Positions 1-9,048 are shown, counted from the first letter of the stretch. The stretch is DNA of 42,638 nt from Akkermansia muciniphila (GCA_945903605.1 CAMDOH010000019.1:1-42638), one strand, 5' to 3'. The notes: generated from the letters alone by a model not told the origin. Program-made: numbers and translations.

Positions 1-357
1 CACACCGGCGGCATCAGCCAGATGCACAAAATCGCGGCACTGGCCGAGGCGTATCATGTGCCGCTCGCGCCGCACTGCACCGCGAGCAATCTGGGCATCT
101 CCGCCAGCCTGCATGCGACGGCCGCCACGCCGCTCTTTCTCATCCACGAATTTTATCCCAACAATTTTGGGTTCAATCCCAAAGGCATCGCGCAGGTGGA
201 TTGGCAGGTGGACAAGGAGGGCTACGTCGCGCTGCCGCCCGGTCCCGGACTCGGCGTGGAGATGAATGAGAAGGCCATCGCCGAGGAAGCCAAGAAACCG
301 CAGACCTACAAATGGCCCGGCGCGAAATTGAAAGACGGCTCCATCGCCGATTATTGA
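1..357 (+). CDS. Sugar-acid dehydratase, enolase superfamily (C-terminal fragment)
   Basis: The reading frame is open from base 1 and ends at TGA 355-357, so only the last 118 residues are present. The fragment matches the C-terminal part of mandelate racemase/muconate lactonizing enzymes of the D-galactonate or L-rhamnonate dehydratase type. It begins HTGGISQMHKIAALAEAY, followed by an APHC segment whose His lies where the barrel-end catalytic base of this family sits, then a FYPNNF segment and a PPGPGLGVEM tail. Members dehydrate aldonic acids to 2-keto-3-deoxy acids using Mg2+. The exact substrate cannot be read from this part. A 2-keto-3-deoxygluconate-type kinase lies in the same window at 35.6-36.7 kb, which would suit the product but is far away. 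The gene converges on psd with only 10 bases between stop codons. Confidence 0.8.
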   Translation, partial: HTGGISQMHKIAALAEAYHVPLAPHCTASNLGISASLHATAATPLFLIHEFYPNNFGFNPKGIAQVDWQVDKEGYVALPPGPGLGVEMNEKAIAEEAKKPQTYKWPGAKLKDGSIADY

Positions 358-367
358 TCGCGCCGCT

Positions 368-1267
368 TCACACGCCTAAAGCCATCCGATCACCCACACG
401 CGCATACAATTCCCGACACTCACGCGAATGCGTGAGCAAATCGTCCGACAATCGCACGCGGCCCGGCTCGAACAATGTGGCGGTCGCTGAACCGCCGAAT
501 TGGAAAAAACCTTTCTCGCTCCCCTTTTCCATCGGCGCGCTCGCGCGGAAAGTCTGCACCGCACTGCCCACATTCGTCGCTCCAATTTCCAACATCAGCA
601 CCGTACCCAAATTGGCCGTCTCAATTCGCGTCAGCCAACGACGATTCTCCCAAAGATTGGCGAGGTTGCGGCGCAGCGCCAGCGGGTTCACCGAAAAGAG
701 TGGGCCATTGAGCAGTTGCGTTTCCGACGGCGTGCCCGCGACGGGAAAATGAAACCGATGATAATCCACCGGACAAAGGCGCGAGAAAACGAGTGCCCCG
801 CCACGAAACCGCGCCGCCAACGCGGTGTCGCCCAGCAGCGCGTCGATGTCAAAACGCTGTCCCTTCACGAACACGCCCGAGGCTTGCGCAGCATTGGCAA
901 AACCCAAATGCCGGCCATCGGCTGGAAAGATTACTGCGCGCGGATCAGCATCTACCGGCCGTGCGCTTGGCTTGAGTGCTCGAAAAAAGAAATCGTTAAA
1001 TGAAGTGAAGTCCTGTGGACGTTTCACAAACTCGCCCGCGTCCAGCCCGAACTGCGCGATGAACGGCGCAATCTTCGCGCAAGTGGCCGGGCGACTCATC
1101 TGCCAACCATACCACGCTGCGAACAGCGGACGTTTGGCAAAGAGATGCAGCGCAAGTTTGCCGAATGGATTCTGCAACGTCCAACGCAGCCACGCCTCGC
1201 CATAGACCCGCTCCGTCTCGATGTGGCCGGTGTAGCGGTTGAAGAATTCGATGGGCGCGTCGTGCAT
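368..1267 (-). CDS. psd: Phosphatidylserine decarboxylase proenzyme
   Basis: Makes phosphatidylethanolamine from phosphatidylserine at the membrane, using a pyruvoyl group formed by self-cleavage. The 299-residue protein shows the PSD landmarks in order: FPADGRHLGF (residue ~114), PVDYHRFHFP (~168), an IGATNVGS segment (~228) and the cleavage site FQFGGS near residue 260, whose Ser becomes the pyruvoyl group. The GGS context rather than LGST resembles the short clostridial-type PSDs, although the usual GGST is GGSA here. I chose ATG at 1267 because MHDAPIEFFNRYTG matches family N-termini. An upstream ATG at 1378 would add 37 residues lying inside mogA. The gene is last in a panB–moaC–mogA–psd run, 5 bases after mogA. 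Confidence 0.93.
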   Translation of the reverse strand: MHDAPIEFFNRYTGHIETERVYGEAWLRWTLQNPFGKLALHLFAKRPLFAAWYGWQMSRPATCAKIAPFIAQFGLDAGEFVKRPQDFTSFNDFFFRALKPSARPVDADPRAVIFPADGRHLGFANAAQASGVFVKGQRFDIDALLGDTALAARFRGGALVFSRLCPVDYHRFHFPVAGTPSETQLLNGPLFSVNPLALRRNLANLWENRRWLTRIETANLGTVLMLEIGATNVGSAVQTFRASAPMEKGSEKGFFQFGGSATATLFEPGRVRLSDDLLTHSRECRELYARVGDRMALGV

Positions 1268-1272
1268 TGCGA

Positions 1273-1755
1273 TCAACAACTCGTCGGGACTTCCTGCAAC
1301 ACCTCGACGCAATGTGGGATCGCACCGACCACAAATGAAAGACACTCGACCGCGCCGCTCGGTTTGCCCGGCAGACAAATGACGAGCGCCTGATCCACCA
1401 CCGCGGCGAGGTTGCGAGAGAGAATCGCGTTCTTCGTAATCTTCATGGATTCAATTCGCATCACTTCGCCGAAGCCGGGCAATTCGCGCACAGCGATTTC
1501 GCGGACAGCCTCGGGCGTCACATCGCGCAGCGCCACTCCCGTGCCGCCAGTAGTGAGGATGAGCGCGCAGCCCTTTGCGATCTGCTCGCGGATGGCGCGC
1601 TGGATTTCGCGTTTCTCATCGGGCACGAGCGCCTCGGCAGCGATTTTCCAGCCGTACCCTTCGGCGGCCTTTTTCAATGCCGGCCCACCGAGGTCGTCAT
1701 AAAGCCCCTTCGATGCGCGGTCGGAAATGGTGATGATACCTGCGTTGATTTGCAT
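1273..1755 (-). CDS. mogA: Molybdopterin adenylyltransferase (MogA/MoaB family)
   Basis: Adenylylates molybdopterin before molybdate insertion in molybdenum cofactor synthesis (MogA role), in the cytoplasm. The 160-residue protein has the family's GIITISDRAS start, the TTGGTG nucleotide-binding loop, a RDVTPEA segment and a late LPGKPSGAVEC motif, and is complete for a single-domain MogA/MoaB protein. ATG 1755 was chosen because the hydrophobic first strand (QINAGIITISD) follows at once. The longer frame to 1824 would run into moaC. The start lies two bases after the moaC stop, so the two are probably translationally coupled. MogA and MoaB are hard to separate by sequence alone. No other cofactor genes (moaA, moaE, moeA) are in the window. 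Confidence 0.9.
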   Translation of the reverse strand: MQINAGIITISDRASKGLYDDLGGPALKKAAEGYGWKIAAEALVPDEKREIQRAIREQIAKGCALILTTGGTGVALRDVTPEAVREIAVRELPGFGEVMRIESMKITKNAILSRNLAAVVDQALVICLPGKPSGAVECLSFVVGAIPHCVEVLQEVPTSC

Positions 1756-1757
1756 GG

Positions 1758-2210
1758 TCACTGTTTTGTCTTCGAGTCCAGTTTCACTTCGGTGATGCGC
1801 ATCGTTTTGTCCACGGCCTTGCACATGTCGTAAATCGTGAGCGCGGCGAGGCTCACCGCCGTGAGCGCTTCCATCTCCACTCCCGTCGGCCCCTGCGTGC
1901 GCGCCGTGCCGCGAATGATGAGCGCGGGCGGCTCATCGCTCCACTCAAAATCCACCGCCACATGCGTGAGCGCCAGCGGGTGACAAAGCGGGATGAGATC
2001 GGCCGTCTTTTTCGCGGCCATGATCCCCGCCAGTCGCGCCGTGGCCAGCACATCGCCCTTGGTGATCTGGTTTTCTTGGATGAGCGAGATCGTCTCGGGT
2101 TGCAATTCGATGCGGCTGCTCGCCACCGCCTCGCGCCACTGCGCGGGCTTTTGCGAGATGTCCACCATCGCCGCGCGGCCCTCGGCGTCAATGTGCGTTA
2201 GATTTTCCAT
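1758..2210 (-). CDS. moaC: Cyclic pyranopterin monophosphate synthase
   Basis: Converts the MoaA product (3',8-cyclo-GTP) into cyclic pyranopterin monophosphate, the first stable intermediate of molybdenum cofactor synthesis. At 150 residues the protein has the normal family length. Diagnostic pieces are the N-terminal [16 protein letters not shown], the central [11 protein letters not shown] motif, the [11 protein letters not shown] stretch and the C-terminal [11 protein letters not shown] segment, which together contain the conserved His, Lys and Asp of the active site. It is the second gene of a minus-strand run, 17 bases after panB and 2 bases before mogA. Confidence 0.96.
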   Translation of the reverse strand: MENLTHIDAEGRAAMVDISQKPAQWREAVASSRIELQPETISLIQENQITKGDVLATARLAGIMAAKKTADLIPLCHPLALTHVAVDFEWSDEPPALIIRGTARTQGPTGVEMEALTAVSLAALTIYDMCKAVDKTMRITEVKLDSKTKQ

Positions 2211-2227
2211 GAATTAATTGGTGCCTG

Positions 2228-2983
2228 TCACAGCGCTGCTTTCCAGGCGGTCACTGTTGTGCGAATCGCCTCGGCGAGATTCGCGGGCTGCGCGTGTTTC
2301 GGAATGCGGCCGGGAGACGTGCCCAATAAATCAGTTGTCACAAGAATCTGTCCGTCGCAGTCCGGCCCCGAACCGATGCCGATGGTCGGCACTGACACAC
2401 GCTGCGTCAACTCCCGCGCAACCGGCGGCGTGACCAATTCCAGCACGATGGCAAACGCACCGGCATCGCAGAGCGCCGCGGCATCGGCGAGCAAGCCAGC
2501 GTGCTCCACCTCAATTTTGCCTTTGATGTGATAGCCGCCCTCTTCCAACACCTGTTGTGGCAACATGCCCAAATGGCCGAGGAACGGGATGCCCGCTGCG
2601 ATGATCGCGCGAACGGATTCGAGGATGGCGCGGCCGCCCTCGGCCTTCACCGCATCGGCGCCGGCTTCAACGAAACGCATGGCATTAGCCACCGCCTGCG
2701 CGGGCGTCTCGTAACTGCGAAAAGGCAAATCGGCCACGAGCAGCGCATTGGGCTTCGCGCGCGCTGCGGCGCGGACGTGGTGGATCATCTCCTCCATCGT
2801 CACATGCGTAGTGTCCGGATGACCGAGCACGACCATGCCGAGCGAATCGCCGACGAGAAGGAGCGGCACGCCGCAGGCGTCGAGCAACTGCGCCATCGCA
2901 AAATCATAGGCCGTGAGCGCCGCGATTTTCTGGCGACCTTTCATCTGGCGCAGTTGTGCAACGGTGACTTTGCCGGGCGACAT
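2228..2983 (-). CDS. panB: 3-methyl-2-oxobutanoate hydroxymethyltransferase
   Basis: Transfers a hydroxymethyl group from methylenetetrahydrofolate to ketoisovalerate, giving ketopantoate for pantothenate and CoA. The 251-residue TIM barrel shows LTAYDFAMAQLLD, the metal-binding VGDSLGMVVLGH segment, FLGHLGMLPQQ, AFAIVLELV (catalytic Glu) and PTIGIGSGPDCDGQILV. ATG 2983 was taken because a purine-rich AGGGAAGG lies about nine bases upstream and MSPGKVTVAQLRQMKG matches family N-termini; a frame extending to 3049 has no family support. It is the promoter-proximal gene of a run with moaC, mogA and psd, and is divergent from the gene at 3076 across 92 bases. CoaC, a later CoA-pathway enzyme, is encoded at 17.3 kb. 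Confidence 0.96.
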   Translation of the reverse strand: MSPGKVTVAQLRQMKGRQKIAALTAYDFAMAQLLDACGVPLLLVGDSLGMVVLGHPDTTHVTMEEMIHHVRAAARAKPNALLVADLPFRSYETPAQAVANAMRFVEAGADAVKAEGGRAILESVRAIIAAGIPFLGHLGMLPQQVLEEGGYHIKGKIEVEHAGLLADAAALCDAGAFAIVLELVTPPVARELTQRVSVPTIGIGSGPDCDGQILVTTDLLGTSPGRIPKHAQPANLAEAIRTTVTAWKAAL

Positions 2984-3041
2984 CGGCAGAGACCTTCCCT
3001 TTCTAGCAGGGCATCGACAAGCGGAAACTGGCCAATTGCCG

Positions 3042-3070
3042 TTGCACACGCGCGCAGATTCGCTTAAAAA
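3042..3070 (+). promoter_or_regulatory. Candidate sigma-70 promoter, possibly leaderless
   Basis: TTGCAC (3042-3047), a 17-base spacer and TAAAAA (3065-3070) precede the ATG at 3076. If used, transcription would begin at or within a few bases of the start codon. No Shine-Dalgarno sequence is present, so the mRNA would be leaderless. This is prediction from consensus matching only. Confidence 0.35.
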
Positions 3071-3075
3071 GCTTC

Positions 3076-3966
3076 ATGCAACCCACACGCCGTGAATTTC
3101 TCGCGCTCGCAGGTCTGGCCGGATTCTCCCTGGCTCATTCAAAACTCAATGCCGCTGTGGCGCCGAAAGGCAGCGTGAGTTTTCTCACCGGCCAGTCGAA
3201 AATGAAATTGGGCACGGTGACTTACAATCTGGCGAAGGATTGGGATGTCGCGACGGTCATCAAGAATTGCGAGGAGGCAAAATTTGAAGGGGTTGAACTG
3301 CGCACGACGCATGCGCACAAAGTGGAGGTGAACCTCTCCAAGACCGAGCGCGCGGAGGTGAAGAAGCGCTTCGCTGATTCCAAAGTGGCGTTGATGGGCT
3401 TGGGCAGCGCATTTGATTATCACACGACCGATCAGGCGAAACTGCGCAAGGATATCGAGGCGACGAAGGAATACATCGTGCTGGCGCAGGATGTGGGCGC
3501 GAGCGGCGTGAAGGTGCGCCCCAACGGTCTGCCCAAGGAAGTGACCGTGCAAAAGACGCTCGAACAGATTGGGCGCTCGTTGCGGGAGCTGGGAGTGTTT
3601 GCCGCGCAACACGGCCAGCAAATCCGCGTGGAAGTGCACGGCGCAGGCACCTCGTCACTGGCGCACATCAAGACGATGATGGACGTGGCGGCGCACAAAA
3701 GCGTGGGCGTCTGCTGGAATTCCAACGCAACGGATTTGGATGGCGAGGGCTTCGACCGCAATTTTGACATGGTGAAAGACAAGATTTTCACCGTGCACAT
3801 GCGCGATCTTTTCCTTGAGGATTATCCGTTCCGCCGGCTCTTCACGCGGCTCAACGAGTCGGGCTTCAAAGGCTATTGCCTCGCGGAAGTGGCCGACAGC
3901 AAAGATCCCGTGCGCGTTATGAAGTATTACCGCGCCACATGGCTCGCCTATCAAAACCTGCTCTGA
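3076..3966 (+). CDS. TAT-exported xylose-isomerase-like TIM-barrel protein
   Basis: A 296-residue sugar phosphate isomerase/epimerase-type (AP endonuclease family 2 fold) protein. The N-terminus TRREFLALAGLAGFSLAHS is a twin-arginine signal, so it is probably exported folded to the periplasm. The mature part starts at LGTVTYNLAKDWD and has the family's FEGVELRTTHAHKVEV, SGVKVRPNG, VEVHGAG and VGVCWNSNA blocks, ending with a GYCLAEVAD strand. These carry the Glu, His and Asp residues that usually bind a divalent metal. The substrate is unknown; relatives are sugar isomerases, epimerases or 3-keto-sugar enzymes. It stands alone on the plus strand. Its TGA (3964-3966) directly abuts the reverse-strand TGA of the MFS gene (3967-3969). 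Confidence 0.8.
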   Translation: MQPTRREFLALAGLAGFSLAHSKLNAAVAPKGSVSFLTGQSKMKLGTVTYNLAKDWDVATVIKNCEEAKFEGVELRTTHAHKVEVNLSKTERAEVKKRFADSKVALMGLGSAFDYHTTDQAKLRKDIEATKEYIVLAQDVGASGVKVRPNGLPKEVTVQKTLEQIGRSLRELGVFAAQHGQQIRVEVHGAGTSSLAHIKTMMDVAAHKSVGVCWNSNATDLDGEGFDRNFDMVKDKIFTVHMRDLFLEDYPFRRLFTRLNESGFKGYCLAEVADSKDPVRVMKYYRATWLAYQNLL

Positions 3967-5508
3967 TCAATCCGGCAACGGCTTGTCTTTGGTCTCCGGC
4001 CCAAACCAGATGAGCACCAGACCAAGTAGATAGATGGCTGCCATCACGGAGCCGGCCTTTGGAAAACTTCCGTCAAAATAACCCATCAAGGTGGCGGTCT
4101 GCATTCCACCAATGGCTGCGATGATGCGACCGAAGTTGAAGGAGAACCCCTGCCCCGTCGCACGCACCGCCGTGGGAAACAATTCGGGGAAATAGAGCGG
4201 GAAGAAACCGTAGAACGACGCGCTCACCCCTCCGGCAATAAAGGCGCACGCCAGGAACCACGGGCCGAACGTGTGATTGGTTTGATACAACATCAACGCG
4301 GTGGCGATTGTGCCAGCGCACATCAAAGTGAACGTCACGCGGCGACCCAATTTATCTGCCGTCACTGCGGTGAGAAAAGTCACCAACACGGCTCCGAGCG
4401 CAGTGGCAATTTGTGTGTATTCCTTGGCATGCGGTTCGGTGGCACCGGCTAATTGAATGGCCCAACGAGGAATCCATTGGATCGCGCCCCAGGTGCCTAG
4501 CAGCGCCACTCCCGCCAGACTGGCACCGAACAACATCATTTTTACCACAGACTTTCCGTCGGTGCCGCGCAGTGAACCGGCAGCCTCCGCTCGCGCTAGG
4601 TACCGACGCACGGGATAAAGGTATCCGTACAGAGCCACTACAAGTCCAACCACGGTGACGAATACTGCGTTGCGTGCTCCGGTGCCGATTGGCGACCAAG
4701 CCCAGACAATCGTCATCGCAGCGACACCGCCGATGAGTACTCCGAAGAGATCTGTGTTTGCCCAATGTGACGTGGCACCACGCTTTCTTTCGGCCTCCCA
4801 CTTTTCCGATTCAGGCACTTTTAGAAAAATGAAAAAGACCATAAGCGCAGGCAACGCGCCACTCATCATGAGGAGTCGCCAAGCTGAATTGGCCAGCAGT
4901 TGAGTCACCATCGCTTCTGGCAATCCCACACTCAGGAGGAATCCTTGCATGCCATTGATGAAGCTGCTGAGCACGAGACTGAGCACACCAACAAGAAGGA
5001 AACCGACATTCGCCGCCGCGCCAATCAATCCCGCAGTGATCGCGCGCGATTTACCCGGCCACACTTCGTTCACCAGCGCCACACCGAGCGACCATTCCCC
5101 GCCCATCCCGAGCGAAGCGACAAACCGCAGTGCCGCGATGTGCCACGCCTCGGAGGCAAACCCGCACAGGCCGGTGAAGATCGCGTAGGTGAAAATGCTG
5201 ATGGCCATCGCTCGAACACGGCCAATCTTGTCCCCCAACCAACCGAATAAAACTCCGCCCGTCGCCGCGCCAACCAAGAATACAGCGATGATGGCGCCGA
5301 ACCATTTATCGGCATCACCCGCGACAGCGCCTTCGCCGAGCAGCTCTTTGATGGCTGGACCACCGATCAATGGGAAAAGTCCCATCTCAAATCCATCGAA
5401 CATCCAGCCGAGAAAAGCGGCGGCGAGCACCGCCCATTTTGCACGTGGTGAATTGGGTTCCGGTCTCATGTCGTGATTGCAAACAGATCCGTCGGGGTTG
5501 TCCGCCAT
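3967..5508 (-). CDS. MFS transporter (organic acid/sugar:proton symporter-like)
   Basis: A 513-residue major facilitator protein of the inner membrane. After a short cytoplasmic N-terminus it shows about twelve hydrophobic segments. The first is WAVLAAAFLGWMFDGFEMGL, whose DGFE pattern resembles the aromatic-acid and sialate-type MFS branches. The loop 2-3 signature is GWLGDKIGRVRAM and the equivalent loop in the second half is DKLGRRVTF. The loop between TM6 and TM7 is long and charged (SEKWEAERKRG). The substrate is not predictable. The sulfatase gene ends just 10 bases upstream on the same strand, so co-transcription is likely and a desulfated sugar or acid is a reasonable but unproven cargo. 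Confidence 0.88.
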   Translation of the reverse strand: MADNPDGSVCNHDMRPEPNSPRAKWAVLAAAFLGWMFDGFEMGLFPLIGGPAIKELLGEGAVAGDADKWFGAIIAVFLVGAATGGVLFGWLGDKIGRVRAMAISIFTYAIFTGLCGFASEAWHIAALRFVASLGMGGEWSLGVALVNEVWPGKSRAITAGLIGAAANVGFLLVGVLSLVLSSFINGMQGFLLSVGLPEAMVTQLLANSAWRLLMMSGALPALMVFFIFLKVPESEKWEAERKRGATSHWANTDLFGVLIGGVAAMTIVWAWSPIGTGARNAVFVTVVGLVVALYGYLYPVRRYLARAEAAGSLRGTDGKSVVKMMLFGASLAGVALLGTWGAIQWIPRWAIQLAGATEPHAKEYTQIATALGAVLVTFLTAVTADKLGRRVTFTLMCAGTIATALMLYQTNHTFGPWFLACAFIAGGVSASFYGFFPLYFPELFPTAVRATGQGFSFNFGRIIAAIGGMQTATLMGYFDGSFPKAGSVMAAIYLLGLVLIWFGPETKDKPLPD

Positions 5509-5518
5509 GATTTATTTT

Positions 5519-7051
5519 TCACTTCGAACCTTTCTTGTTTGGATTGGTTCTTGGCGGCGGTGGCGCATCGGGCTTGTCGTCACCGAGTAGTTTCTGTTGC
5601 CGAGCCAACTCGGTCTTCATTTCAACGACGACTTTCGCATAAGCAGGGTCGGCAAAAACGCTCTTCATCTCCATCGAGTCACGCTGCAAATCGTACAGCT
5701 CCCACTCATTGAGTTTGTAGAAATGGATGAGCTTGTGGCGATCGGTCGTCACGCCGTAGTGCGGCTGGACACGGTGGGGCTGCGGAAATTCATAGTAGTG
5801 ATAGTAAAAACTCTTTCGCCAATCAGCGGGCCGAATGCCTTTGAGCAAAGGGATAAAACTACTGCCTTGCATGTCGGCCGGAATGGGCGCGCCCGCAGCT
5901 TCGAGGATGGTTTCGGCGAGATCGATGTTCGCCACGATGTCATTGTTCACGCTGCCGGGCTTTGCCACGCCGGGCCAACGAACGATGAGTGGCGTGCGAA
6001 AGGATTCCTCGTACATCCAGCGTTTATCAAACCAGCCGTGTTCTCCCAGATAAAATCCCTGATCTGAAGAGTAGATGACGAGGGTGTTTTTTGCCTGGCC
6101 AGATTTGTCGAGATAATCGAGCACGCGACCCACATTGGTATCCACCGCAGCAACACATCGCAGGTAGTCCTTGATGTAACGCTGATATTTCCATCGCACG
6201 AGATCTTTGCCGGTGAGATTCGCTTTCGAGAATGCCTCGTTCTCCTCCGAATAGGCCGCGTTCCAAACCGAGAGTTGATCGGGTGTCAGATTTTTTGGCG
6301 CAACCAACTTCAGGTCCTCCGGCGTCATCGTCTTTTCGATGCTCATGTCCTGATCGCGCGCTGCCGTTCCACGCCCGGAATAATCATCAAAGAGCGTTGC
6401 AGGCTCGGGGATGTTTTCGCCTTTGTAGAGGTTGAGATATTTCGGGCCTGGCTGCCAGTTGCGATGAGGCGCCTTGTGCTGGAAGAAAAGCATGAACGGC
6501 TTGTTGGTGTCGCGCTGATGCGAAAGCCATTGTATCGTGTGGTCGGTGATGATCTCGGTGGTGTAGCCCTCGTACCGCTTCACGCCAGCCGCGCTTTTCA
6601 TCGGCGGATTGTAATACGGCCCTTGATCAATGAGCACCTCCCAATGATCGAATCCTGTCGGGTCACTCGACAAGTGCCACTTGCCGATCATCGCCGTTTG
6701 ATAGCCGGCCTTCTGCAACAGCTTTGGGAATGTCTGCTGCGCGCCGTTGAATAGATCGCCATTCTGATAAAAGCCGTTCTTGTGACTATACTTTCCCGTG
6801 AGGATGGCCGCACGACTCGGCCCACAAATGGAATTGTTGACTACACAACGATCGAAACGCATCCCCTCCTTCGCCAGTCGATCGATGTTTGGCGTCTTGT
6901 TGATCTTCGACCCGTAAGCGCTGATCGATTGGTAAGCGTGATCATCCGTGAAGATCAACAGCACATTCGGCTTCTGCGCCGACTCAGCCAGATTCCCAAT
7001 GAACAACGCAGCAATGAGGAATGTCTTTGCGTACGCCTGCGGGGAAGTCAT
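5519..7051 (-). CDS. Secreted sulfatase (formylglycine-dependent)
   Basis: A 510-residue type I sulfatase. A hydrophobic signal ([15 protein letters not shown]) is followed by [14 protein letters not shown] with the metal-binding Asp pair. [16 protein letters not shown] carries the CxPSR motif, Cys76, which is converted to formylglycine. Later come MIGKWHLSS, the His of [10 protein letters not shown], and [12 protein letters not shown]. The arrangement suits the choline-sulfatase/iduronate-2-sulfatase-like group common in Verrucomicrobiota and Planctomycetota, acting on sulfated glycans in the periplasm or outside. ATG 7051 gives a proper signal peptide; a TTG at 7087 is less likely. The C-terminus is Pro-rich ([13 protein letters not shown]). 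It pairs with the MFS transporter downstream. No maturation enzyme (FGE or anSME) is in the window. Confidence 0.93.
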   Translation of the reverse strand: MTSPQAYAKTFLIAALFIGNLAESAQKPNVLLIFTDDHAYQSISAYGSKINKTPNIDRLAKEGMRFDRCVVNNSICGPSRAAILTGKYSHKNGFYQNGDLFNGAQQTFPKLLQKAGYQTAMIGKWHLSSDPTGFDHWEVLIDQGPYYNPPMKSAAGVKRYEGYTTEIITDHTIQWLSHQRDTNKPFMLFFQHKAPHRNWQPGPKYLNLYKGENIPEPATLFDDYSGRGTAARDQDMSIEKTMTPEDLKLVAPKNLTPDQLSVWNAAYSEENEAFSKANLTGKDLVRWKYQRYIKDYLRCVAAVDTNVGRVLDYLDKSGQAKNTLVIYSSDQGFYLGEHGWFDKRWMYEESFRTPLIVRWPGVAKPGSVNNDIVANIDLAETILEAAGAPIPADMQGSSFIPLLKGIRPADWRKSFYYHYYEFPQPHRVQPHYGVTTDRHKLIHFYKLNEWELYDLQRDSMEMKSVFADPAYAKVVVEMKTELARQQKLLGDDKPDAPPPPRTNPNKKGSK

Positions 7052-7101
7052 TCGAGTGATGCTGACTGATTTGATGACCAATGGCAACCCGCGCTTGCGG
7101 A

Positions 7102-7614
7102 TCAGTCGAGGCGTGCGGCTTGTTCGACGTTGGGCAATGACGCCAGCAATTCCCGCACCGTGCGCGATTGCCCGGGCAGAATCAGGCCGGGCGCAATCTC
7201 ATCCAGTGGCGCCAGCACGAATCGACGCAGATGCGCGCGCGGATGCGGCAGCGTGAGTGAAGGTGTCGAGCAAGTTTCTGAACCAAACGCTATCAAGTCG
7301 AGGTCGAGCGAACGCGGCTCGTTCAAAACCACTTTGGGCGCGCGACCAAATTCCAACTCGATTGCCTGTAGTTTTGCGAACAGCGATTCGGGCGTCTCTT
7401 CTTTGCGCGGGGCAAACTCAGTCACAGCGTTCACGAATGCCGGTGAATTGGGCGGACAATTCACGGGCACAGTTTTCCAGAGCGATGAGATAGAGAGCGG
7501 CTCGACTGAAAACGTCTGTAATCGTTCGAGAGCAGCGCGGAGAATTTTGGCGGAGTCGCCGAGGTTTGATCCCAGCGCGATGATGGCAAGTCGATTGACG
7601 GTGTTGCCGGCCAT
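7102..7614 (-). CDS. folK: 2-amino-4-hydroxy-6-hydroxymethyldihydropteridine pyrophosphokinase
   Basis: Transfers pyrophosphate from ATP to the pterin alcohol in folate synthesis. At 170 residues it is a complete HPPK. The N-terminus has [10 protein letters not shown], the middle ELEFGRAP, and the signature [12 protein letters not shown] contains the two Mg2+-binding Asp residues. [21 protein letters not shown] follows as in all HPPKs. ATG 7614 leaves ten bases after dapB, so it is probably the last gene of the dapF–dapA–can–dapB–folK run. Folate and lysine genes sharing an operon with no metabolic link is not unusual. Confidence 0.95.
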   Translation of the reverse strand: MAGNTVNRLAIIALGSNLGDSAKILRAALERLQTFSVEPLSISSLWKTVPVNCPPNSPAFVNAVTEFAPRKEETPESLFAKLQAIELEFGRAPKVVLNEPRSLDLDLIAFGSETCSTPSLTLPHPRAHLRRFVLAPLDEIAPGLILPGQSRTVRELLASLPNVEQAARLD

Positions 7615-7624
7615 CGCAACTCTC

Positions 7625-8359
7625 TTACTTCAGCCCAAGCACGTCCTGCATGTCGAAGATGCCGGGCTTCTGATTCACGACCCACTGAGCGGCACGCAGT
7701 GCGCCGTTGGCAAAAGTCTCGCGGCTGCTGGCTTTGTGGGTGAGTTCCACCCGTTCGCCGTTGCCGGCAAAAATGACGGTGTGATCGCCGACCACATCAC
7801 CGCCGCGAATGGCGTGCATGCCAATCTCGTCATGAGTGCGTTCGCCAACAATTCCTTCGCGTCCGTGGCGCAGTGCTTCTTTGAGCTGGAGTTTGCGAAC
7901 GTCGCCAAGAATTTCGAGCAGCGTGGTGGCGGTGCCGCTGGGCGCGTCCTTCTTCAAACGATGATGCATCTCGACGACTTCGAGATCGAAACCGGTCCCG
8001 AGAATTTCTGCGGCCTTTTGTGTGAGCCAGAAGAGAGTGTTGACGCCGGTGGAGTAATTCGAAGCCCAAACCATCGGAATGGCCGCAGCGTGGGCGCGGA
8101 TGGCGGTCTTCTCCGGCTCGCTGTGGCCGGTGGTGCCGATGACGAGCGCCTTGTGATGCTCGGCGCAAAGTTGGGCGACACCTGGAGTGGCGTCGTGAAA
8201 ACTAAAATCGATGACGACATCGCAACGATCGATGACGCTGCTCAATTCATCGCCGATGTCGATTTGCCAGACAACCTTCAGCTCAGGATTGCGCGCGGCG
8301 CAGGCGGCCAGCATCTGCCCCATGCGACCTTTGGATCCGGTGATGATGACGCGAGTCAT
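7625..8359 (-). CDS. dapB: 4-hydroxy-tetrahydrodipicolinate reductase
   Basis: NAD(P)H-dependent second dedicated step of the diaminopimelate/lysine pathway. The 244-residue protein has a Rossmann start VIITGSKGRMGQ, the IDFSFHDAT segment, VIGTTGHS, the catalytic block VEMHHRLKKDAPSGTA (His pair and Lys) and HAIRGGDVVGDHTV. The family usually has 240-270 residues. The start at ATG 8359 puts the dinucleotide-binding motif three residues in, as expected. It is separated from dapA by the carbonic anhydrase gene. Confidence 0.96.
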   Translation of the reverse strand: MTRVIITGSKGRMGQMLAACAARNPELKVVWQIDIGDELSSVIDRCDVVIDFSFHDATPGVAQLCAEHHKALVIGTTGHSEPEKTAIRAHAAAIPMVWASNYSTGVNTLFWLTQKAAEILGTGFDLEVVEMHHRLKKDAPSGTATTLLEILGDVRKLQLKEALRHGREGIVGERTHDEIGMHAIRGGDVVGDHTVIFAGNGERVELTHKASSRETFANGALRAAQWVVNQKPGIFDMQDVLGLK

Positions 8360-8403
8360 GGGGCTAGGTTAAACGGCAAGGACTGCCAACGAAAGAAAAA
8401 GCT

Positions 8404-9048
8404 CTACTCAACGGCGGCGACGGCTGCGGCGTAGGCGGTCGCCAGTTCATGCCGGTGACCGATGCTCATTTTCAAGTCGCGCACCAATCCGTTTTGCAGG
8501 CCGTAAATCCAGCCGTGGACGGAAACCTCCTGTCCGCGCGTCCAAGCGTCCTGCACGACGGTGGTCTGGCAGACATTGAGGGCTTGCTCGATGACGTTGA
8601 GTTCGCAAAGGCGGTCGGCGAGTTGGGTTTCACCCGTGATTTTGCCGAGGGGAGCGGCATATTTTTCCTGCACGTCCTGCACATGACGAAGCCAGTTGTC
8701 GATCAGTCCCAGCTTTTGATTGCGCATCGCGGCGATCACACCGCCGCAGCCGTAGTGTCCACAGACAATGATGTGGCGCACCCGCAGAACGTCCACGCCA
8801 TATTGGATGACCGAGAGACAATTCAGATCGGTGTGAACGACGACGTTGGCGACATTGCGGTGGACGAAGACTTCGCCCGGCTTGAGTCCGACGACTTGGT
8901 TGGCCGGCACACGGCTATCCGAGCAACCAATCCACAGAAACTCCGGCGACTGTTGGTGGGCCAAGACTTCAAAAAAGTCCGGCTGCTGCCTGCGGATGGT
9001 TTCCGACCAGACCCGGTTGTTTTCCAAAAGTCGCTCCAGTGAATTCAT
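8404..9048 (-). CDS. can: Beta-class carbonic anhydrase
   Basis: Interconverts CO2 and bicarbonate in the cytoplasm. The 214-residue protein shows the beta-CA zinc site in full: IGCSDSRVPAN (Cys, plus the Asp-Arg dyad), then HYGCGGV with the zinc His and second Cys. FVHRNVANVV lies between them. Length and motifs match Can/CynT-like enzymes. It sits between dapA (10 bases upstream) and dapB (44 bases downstream) on the same strand, an unexpected place. Bicarbonate feeds carboxylations upstream of aspartate, and lysine formation by LysA releases CO2, but no direct link is shown. The ATG at 9048 gives a typical N-terminus with SLERLLENNRVWSE. Confidence 0.96.
   Translation of the reverse strand: MNSLERLLENNRVWSETIRRQQPDFFEVLAHQQSPEFLWIGCSDSRVPANQVVGLKPGEVFVHRNVANVVVHTDLNCLSVIQYGVDVLRVRHIIVCGHYGCGGVIAAMRNQKLGLIDNWLRHVQDVQEKYAAPLGKITGETQLADRLCELNVIEQALNVCQTTVVQDAWTRGQEVSVHGWIYGLQNGLVRDLKMSIGHRHELATAYAAAVAAVE

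Noticed and set aside
7130-8434. 434-codon plus-strand open frame
   Set aside because: It is antisense to folK and dapB, whose conserved motifs on the minus strand are unambiguous. The high GC third-position bias produces long shadow frames.
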